DNA from: Symbiopectobacterium purcellii
GTDB lineage: Bacteria > Pseudomonadota > Gammaproteobacteria > Enterobacterales > Enterobacteriaceae
Direction: 5' to 3'
NCBI RefSeq assembly: GCF_019797845.1
Contig: NZ_CP081864.1
Span: 4,154,001 to 4,218,000 of the forward strand
DNA: 64,000 nucleotides
This document shows, in pieces, positions 59,667-64,000 of the stretch. Made by a program: the position numbers and the translations under genes. The notes under the pieces were generated by a model. The model saw nothing but the letters and a program-made list of their open reading frames with translations, ran no database searches and was not told the origin of the DNA. Each line of letters starts with the position of its first letter. Position 1 is the stretch's first letter.

Positions 59667-60019
59667 AATGTTTCCAGAAAGGTTCGCTGGCGACGGTGCA
59701 GCCATAGCCATTGTTCCGCCACGCTGTCTGCCATCGGGGCACAACTGATCACCATGCCTTGACGTAACGTGAAGACACGCTGAGGAATACCCGCAAACCA
59801 GGCGGGATGGGCGCGTTGCAGTGCAACAAGCAGTAACGCATTATCCCGCCAAGGATCCAGCAGACATTGGCTGATATGCATGCGTCCCTGACGGAAGGTG
59901 AGGAAAGTCTGAAATCCCCGATCGACCCATTGCATTTCGGCAGAGGGAGGTTGCTCCGCCAGTTCGGCCAACTGTATAAAGCGCTGGATGTTTCTTTCGA
60001 TGAACAGATCTAATGTCAT
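59651..60019 (-). CDS. ssaM: T3SS gatekeeper-associated protein SsaM
   Basis: A 122-residue protein, the same length as Salmonella SsaM, which works with SsaL and SpiC to hold back effectors until translocators are secreted. It aligns by eye with Ssa[34 protein letters not shown] and [18 protein letters not shown]. The ATG at 60019 has AGAGGAAAG upstream. SsaM is found only in SPI-2-type systems, so it supports the classification. Confidence 0.9.
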   Translation of the reverse strand: MTLDLFIERNIQRFIQLAELAEQPPSAEMQWVDRGFQTFLTFRQGRMHISQCLLDPWRDNALLLVALQRAHPAWFAGIPQRVFTLRQGMVISCAPMADSVAEQWLWLHRRQRTFLETLCEPT

Positions 60020-60075
60020 GATGTCTTTCCTCTCATGTCCGGTAACAGAATCCCAGAGAAGACAAGGAGGAGAAA

Positions 60076-61092
60076 TCAAGACAACACCTGATTACCCTTC
60101 AGTTTTTGCAGCACGGCAAGAATGCTTTCACGCTGATCTTCATCACTAAAACAGGCATCCGGCATCACTCTGAATTGCACATCCAGATAACGCACGATGT
60201 GCTTGAATACCGTTGCGCTGGTCGTCAACGAGGAAATTCGCGCGATAAGCCAATCATCAAAAAGCCAGCTTTCCTGCGTAATATCAATCAGTAAGGTCAA
60301 AAGCGAATCGTCAGGTAAGGGATAACGCTGTTCCTGTGCTTTACACTCTTGTTCCAGCCCCAAAAACAGCAACAGACGGCGCAGGCGAACCAGTACAGTC
60401 GCCAATCTGGCTTGCTGAGCGCAGCCGACAGACAGCGTGAGCTCAAACGCCGCCATGCGTAACACCACGCGCAGCCGACGCTGACGATCGGACCAATCCG
60501 CGATGCGTTTAAACCATTCCGATAACGGTATGTCTTGTTCATCCATCGCGCGTTGGAATAGGCGGCCAATAGGTGCCAGCGCTGCCTTGCTGACAGTACC
60601 GAGCTCCATCAGGCCAAAGAGTGTGGTCTCATACGCATTTTCTTCGATAAGCTGAGCTAACTGCGCGTGCAGCGCCTTTTTTCGCTTTTCATCCAACGCC
60701 GTTGAGGCGAGGTGTTGAGCGAGGGTGAAAATACGCTGCAGCCCCTCCAGCGCCTCGCTATTCTCCTCTGACGACGCGGCGAGAAACGTCGGAAGACCAC
60801 CGTGTTGCTCACGCAAGCGTTGTATCAGTGCAATTAACTCTTGCTGCCTGCGTAGCTGCCTTTCTGACGATGCCAGCCGCTTTTCATCGCGCATCCGGCC
60901 AGAAAGGACCAGGCTCATCTCTTCCAACGTTGAATCCAGCGATTCGCCTGTCGCTTCCTCCAACTCCAGCAACGCCATATCCATCGGCGGCAGGCTGAAT
61001 TCGACAGTGCGCACCGGCAGCACCCGGTGCGATTCGTAGTGCGGTGCTAACACCGGACTGACGGGGTTATGATCCTCAGGCATTTTCATCAT
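60076..61092 (-). CDS. sctW: T3SS gatekeeper protein SctW (SsaL)
   Basis: A 338-residue helical gatekeeper of the YopN/TyeA/SsaL family, identical in length to SsaL. It acts with SsaM to control the change from translocator to effector secretion. It has an N-terminal disordered segment, a helical middle (LALERQ-type repeats such as RDEKRLASSERQLRRQQELIAL), and a TyeA-like C terminus (LIDITQESWLFDDWLIARI). The start at the ATGATGAAAATG cluster overlaps sctL by 17 bases; the first ATG is chosen. Confidence 0.85.
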   Translation of the reverse strand: MMKMPEDHNPVSPVLAPHYESHRVLPVRTVEFSLPPMDMALLELEEATGESLDSTLEEMSLVLSGRMRDEKRLASSERQLRRQQELIALIQRLREQHGGLPTFLAASSEENSEALEGLQRIFTLAQHLASTALDEKRKKALHAQLAQLIEENAYETTLFGLMELGTVSKAALAPIGRLFQRAMDEQDIPLSEWFKRIADWSDRQRRLRVVLRMAAFELTLSVGCAQQARLATVLVRLRRLLLFLGLEQECKAQEQRYPLPDDSLLTLLIDITQESWLFDDWLIARISSLTTSATVFKHIVRYLDVQFRVMPDACFSDEDQRESILAVLQKLKGNQVLS

Positions 61093-61774
61093 CAAGCCTT
61101 GCCTCCGGTTCCTGAATACCGAGCTCACTCTCGGTATCTATCCACGCCAGCACTTGCTGAAAATGCCGACTGAGCGAAAAAGAGACGCTAAGCTGTGATG
61201 ATGTCAGAACAGCTTCATCCCTAGCCAACTGCGGGTCGCAGACGATGGCTAACCGCTCTCCGAAAGCATCGCGCATTCTGGCCTCTCTCTCGGGATGAAT
61301 CTGCAAGGTGGCCCCCCCCATAGCAGCCAGTTGCTCCACCTGCTGCGACAAACGCGCGCACAACAAGTCATCAACGGGCTGTTGGGAAAACCAGGCGCGC
61401 AATACGTTCCCCATAGCAAGACGGATACGTGACGTGACCGCCTGCACCACACGCTGTTCTACCGATGCAGCTTCACACAGTGACACCACGTGGCGCGCCA
61501 GCCACTGCTCCTCACAGCGGGCAAGGATCTCCTGCTGACGACGAGAGAACTCGGCATAAGCCTCACGCTGTATCTGGCGCTGCGAGTGGCGCGCCTGACG
61601 TATCATTTGCTCTGCCTTACGGCTCGCCGCCTTCACAATAAGAGCAGCCTCATGATGGGCATCAAGCAGGGTGTGGGTATAAGCCAACTGCGTGTTTAGC
61701 CTGTCAGCAGGGATCACGGGGAAACCTGGGAGTTGCCCATCAAGCTCAATCAACGGGAGTCGACACAGCGGCAT
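61076..61774 (-). CDS. sctL: T3SS stator protein SctL (SsaK)
   Basis: A 232-residue FliH/SctL-family protein that links the ATPase to the sorting platform. It has a variable N terminus, a long helical segment rich in Arg, Gln and Ala (SRKAEQMIRQARHSQRQIQREAYAEFSRRQQEIL), and the C-terminal domain that binds SctN. GGAG lies eight bases upstream of its ATG. It overlaps sctK by 25 bases. Confidence 0.9.
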   Translation of the reverse strand: MPLCRLPLIELDGQLPGFPVIPADRLNTQLAYTHTLLDAHHEAALIVKAASRKAEQMIRQARHSQRQIQREAYAEFSRRQQEILARCEEQWLARHVVSLCEAASVEQRVVQAVTSRIRLAMGNVLRAWFSQQPVDDLLCARLSQQVEQLAAMGGATLQIHPEREARMRDAFGERLAIVCDPQLARDEAVLTSSQLSVSFSLSRHFQQVLAWIDTESELGIQEPEARLDDENA

Positions 61775-62322
61775 AGCATACGCTCCAGTAAATTCATGGT
61801 GGCCAGAGGGATCACGGGATACAACGCTTGCTTGAGCGGTGGCAGCTGTATCAAAAGCGCCTGAAGCACAGGTTCATGCTTGGCAGCACGATACAGCATG
61901 GCGATCCCCATACGATTCGCCGCATCGACCACCTGTTCCGGTGAATAAAAAGCGGGGTATTTGTTGTCACACATGCCGAACAGGTGCCAGATCAGATCGT
62001 TATCCAGCCAATGACGAAGCACGTGTCGATAATCAGGCAGCAGAAAGTAATCACCGCATGCCAGCGCCAGCAGCCCAAGCGCCAGCGCGTATTTTGAGAT
62101 ATTCGGTGCCAGCACAGCCAAACGGCGCTGACGTTCATCAAGCCGCCCCGGCAGACAAATCGGGCCACGCCGTGCCCGTAACACACGGTTCAGTGCGCGA
62201 TCTAAAACCGGGGATTCGCCATAACGCCACCGTTCGCACCGATAAAACCCTAACGAGGCAAACCAGTCAGGGTGCGCGTAACGGGCGGGCTGCCAGACCG
62301 CACGGTGCAGCAGCAAGATCAA
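61750..62322 (-). CDS. sctK: T3SS sorting-platform protein SctK (STM1410-like)
   Basis: A SctK-family adaptor between the inner ring and SctQ pods. Core sequence: HRAVWQPARYAHPDWFASLGF, NISKYALALGLLALACGDYFLLPDYRHVL and GIAMLYRAAKHEP. The start is uncertain. No ATG lies near the family N terminus; the frame's ATG at 62439 would overlap sctJ by 121 bases. I use the TTG at 62322, which overlaps the sctJ stop (TTGA) and gives 190 residues beginning just before ILLLHRAVW. A GTG at 62367 is another option. Confidence 0.75.
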   Translation of the reverse strand: MILLLHRAVWQPARYAHPDWFASLGFYRCERWRYGESPVLDRALNRVLRARRGPICLPGRLDERQRRLAVLAPNISKYALALGLLALACGDYFLLPDYRHVLRHWLDNDLIWHLFGMCDNKYPAFYSPEQVVDAANRMGIAMLYRAAKHEPVLQALLIQLPPLKQALYPVIPLATMNLLERMLCRCVDSR

Positions 62323-63071
62323 CGCATCCGGTCTGCTGGACTCGTCCGCGGAAACACGCGCCACGCTGCCAGTATCAATAGGGCCGATGCCAGTAAAATC
62401 AGCGTTAACATCACATGTTGTCGATAACGGGATAGCCATTTCAGGAGCGCTCTCTGTTCAACGGATTGCGGCGGCGGCGCTACCCGAGCGCGATAGCCGG
62501 CAGGCTGCATCAAAATACTGATTTGATCGTACTGGACACCGGGTATAGCCTTTTCAATCAGACTCTTAATTTGTACGCGAAACGCTTCCAGGTTCACCCG
62601 CGGGGAAAATTTAAGGTACACCGCTACCGAGGTGCTATCACCAGAACGGGTGCCAACATCGTCGCTCGGGGGATGGGATGCTATCGCAACAGAGGCATGC
62701 ACAACGCCATCCATTTGACTGAGCATCTCTTCAATGTGCTGTTCGGTGAGATACAGGATCTTCTGCTGCTCTTCCCGGGGAGAAACCACCAGTTGGTTAG
62801 GCGGAAACATGGTTTCTACCGTGGTGTAGCGTTTACGCGGAAAGCCATCCATGCGCAGCACTTCAACGGCATCGATAAAGCGGGATTGTTCGACGCGCAG
62901 CGTTACCCCGCCGTCCGGCGAAGGTTGCTTATCCGCATCAATGTTGTTGTTCATCAGAATCGCCAACATCTGGTTAGCATCGCTCTGAGACAAACCGTTG
63001 TAGAGCTCAACACGACAACCCGCCAGCATGAAAGCCAGTATTGCCATGCCCAGACAACGGAAGGCGTTCAT
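62319..63071 (-). CDS. sctJ: T3SS inner-ring lipoprotein SctJ (SsaJ)
   Basis: A 250-residue lipoprotein of the SctJ/PrgK/YscJ family that forms the inner-membrane ring. It has a lipobox (AILAFMLAGC), the conserved VELYNGLSQSDANQMLAIL and FSPRVNLEAFRVQIKSLIEKAIPGVQYDQISILM, and a C-terminal membrane helix (HVMLTLILLASALLILAAW). It overlaps sctI by four bases. Confidence 0.96.
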   Translation of the reverse strand: MNAFRCLGMAILAFMLAGCRVELYNGLSQSDANQMLAILMNNNIDADKQPSPDGGVTLRVEQSRFIDAVEVLRMDGFPRKRYTTVETMFPPNQLVVSPREEQQKILYLTEQHIEEMLSQMDGVVHASVAIASHPPSDDVGTRSGDSTSVAVYLKFSPRVNLEAFRVQIKSLIEKAIPGVQYDQISILMQPAGYRARVAPPPQSVEQRALLKWLSRYRQHVMLTLILLASALLILAAWRVFPRTSPADRMR

Positions 63072-63349
63072 GTCATATTGGCCAATTTGTTGACCGTTTG
63101 CGCCGCAGAACCGGCGACCTTTGCGCCAAGATCGACGCCGACACTCAACGTCAAGATCTTCGCCTGCTGCTGCAACATCTGTTCCGGTGATAAGGTTTCT
63201 ACCGCACCGGATACCGCTCCGCCATTCAGCATCTGTTTAAAGGTCTGCGCGGCCTGACTGTCCGGTGCATCCATCGAGGACACCGGTTCAAAACTGTCAT
63301 AACGGCCATCTGGCAATATCTTCTGAGAAATAGTCATGGGTGTGTCCAT
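63068..63349 (-). CDS. sctI: T3SS inner rod protein SctI (SsaI)
   Basis: A 93-residue inner-rod protein; the C-terminal half resembles SsaI (SVGVDLGAKVAGSAAQTVNKLANM against LTVGVDYLARISGAASQALNKLDNM in Salmonella as I recall). The ATG at 63349 has GGGG six bases upstream; an ATG at 63337 is close by. It overlaps sctJ by four bases and follows sctG after 28 bases. Confidence 0.9.
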   Translation of the reverse strand: MDTPMTISQKILPDGRYDSFEPVSSMDAPDSQAAQTFKQMLNGGAVSGAVETLSPEQMLQQQAKILTLSVGVDLGAKVAGSAAQTVNKLANMT

Positions 63350-63377
63350 GGTGTACCCCGTAATCACGGTGAGGAGC

Positions 63378-63629
63378 TCATAATGAGAAGCACTGCTTGA
63401 CCACATTAGCGTCCGGCGTATTCACGTGCTCCAAAACGCGCACCGCCTCTTCAGGCGCCTCCAGCCCCAACAGCAGAACGGCCATGCATACCGCACAATC
63501 ATCTCTATCGGTCACCAGATTCGGCACCACTGGCACTATCGCGCGCACTTGACGCCACAGGCCATGATTTACTCCGGCAAAAGCGGTTTCAAGCAGCAGT
63601 TGTCGTTCAGCAGACGTCAGCACGCTCAT
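63378..63629 (-). CDS. sctG: T3SS needle co-chaperone SctG-like (SsaH)
   Basis: An 83-residue helical protein in the ssaH position. It contains FAGVNHGLWRQVRAIVPVV, which matches the SsaH N-terminal region FAGVNHSLISQVHAMLP, and VCMAVLLLGLEAPEEAVRVLEHV, a TPR-like helix pair. SsaH works with SsaE to keep needle subunit SsaG soluble. It overlaps sctF by four bases. Confidence 0.88.
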   Translation of the reverse strand: MSVLTSAERQLLLETAFAGVNHGLWRQVRAIVPVVPNLVTDRDDCAVCMAVLLLGLEAPEEAVRVLEHVNTPDANVVKQCFSL

Positions 63630-63841
63630 ATCTTCGAGATAATCCCACTCAGCAAATTTTTGATGGTATTGATCATCGCGCTTTCGTAGTTGATAAAAGT
63701 GGAATACTGCTGCACAGCAAACTGCGCCTTGAGCATGGCGTCTGGATTGGTTAAATCTTTGTCATTCATTTTGTCTTTGACATCTTGACCGGCCTTGCTT
63801 GCCAGACTAGACAGCGTGTTAATGAGCTGTTGAACATCCAT
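63626..63841 (-). CDS. sctF: T3SS needle subunit SctF (SsaG)
   Basis: A 71-residue needle protein with the same length as SsaG. The C-terminal half AQFAVQQYSTFINYESAMI and LLSGIISKI matches SsaG almost exactly as I recall it. GGAG lies eight bases upstream of the ATG at 63841. It is the first apparatus gene of this operon; 159 non-coding bases to its right reach the window edge. Confidence 0.96.
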   Translation of the reverse strand: MDVQQLINTLSSLASKAGQDVKDKMNDKDLTNPDAMLKAQFAVQQYSTFINYESAMINTIKNLLSGIISKI

Positions 63842-64000
63842 CGTTGATCTCCATAGCGTACGGCTTTATTGCGTGGTACATCGGGTTACCGGGCAATAGG
63901 TTTGCTGACATCCACTATCGTGTTAACCGGTCAGCCCGCCTATCCGGTGTTTAACTTAACTACGGGCTTTTCCACGAAATATCCGGTCTATGTCTATTTC
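63842..64000 (-). promoter_or_regulatory. Region upstream of sctF, probable operon promoter
   Basis: No gene is visible in these 159 bases, which reach the window edge. In Salmonella ssaG begins its own SsrB-dependent transcript. A non-coding stretch at the equivalent place suggests the same here. I cannot name -10 or regulator sites with confidence. Confidence 0.5.

Overview
The window is chromosomal DNA of a member of the Enterobacterales. Nearly every gene in the first 42 kb has a recognisable E. coli counterpart in a familiar order. A SPI-2-type type III secretion system (T3SS) at the right end points to a host-associated lineage such as Sodalis, Edwardsiella or pectobacteria-like relatives. 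The genus cannot be fixed from the sequence alone.

Left part (1-27.4 kb), conserved core. An initiator tRNA-Met is followed by amiC and, divergently, argA with two ARG boxes. Two accessory secreted-protein genes sit between argA and recD. A long leftward block follows: ppdA-ppdB-ygdB-ppdC-recC-ptrA-recB-recD, then thyA, lgt, ptsP and rppH. The rppH-mutH gap carries DnaA boxes and matches the E. coli location of DARS2. mutH, ygdQ, ygdR and tas read rightward.

Middle part (27.4-42.6 kb). katE and a short-chain dehydrogenase form a leftward stress operon with a perfect FNR-type palindrome upstream of katE. Beside it lies a CesT-like chaperone gene translationally coupled to an unknown 589-residue protein, a candidate T3SS effector far from the apparatus genes. 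Core genes resume with yggN, yggL, trmB, mutY, yggX, mltC, ansP, speC and tRNA-Phe.

Right part (42.6-64 kb), accessory island starting at tRNA-Phe. A truncated P4-type integrase is followed by sparse, AT-richer DNA. It holds a MerR regulator divergent from an EthD-like gene, a ClpP paralogue, two small exported proteins, a cation-efflux protein, a complex palindromic repeat, an orphan MurP-like PTS permease, a chemoreceptor broken by a stop codon and a small helical protein. From 51.7 kb to the right edge a leftward operon encodes SctF-G-I-J-K-L-W-SsaM-V-N-O-P-Q-R-S-T-U in exact Salmonella ssaG-ssaU order. The secretin, the SctD ring protein, translocators and regulators are not in the window and would be expected to the right.
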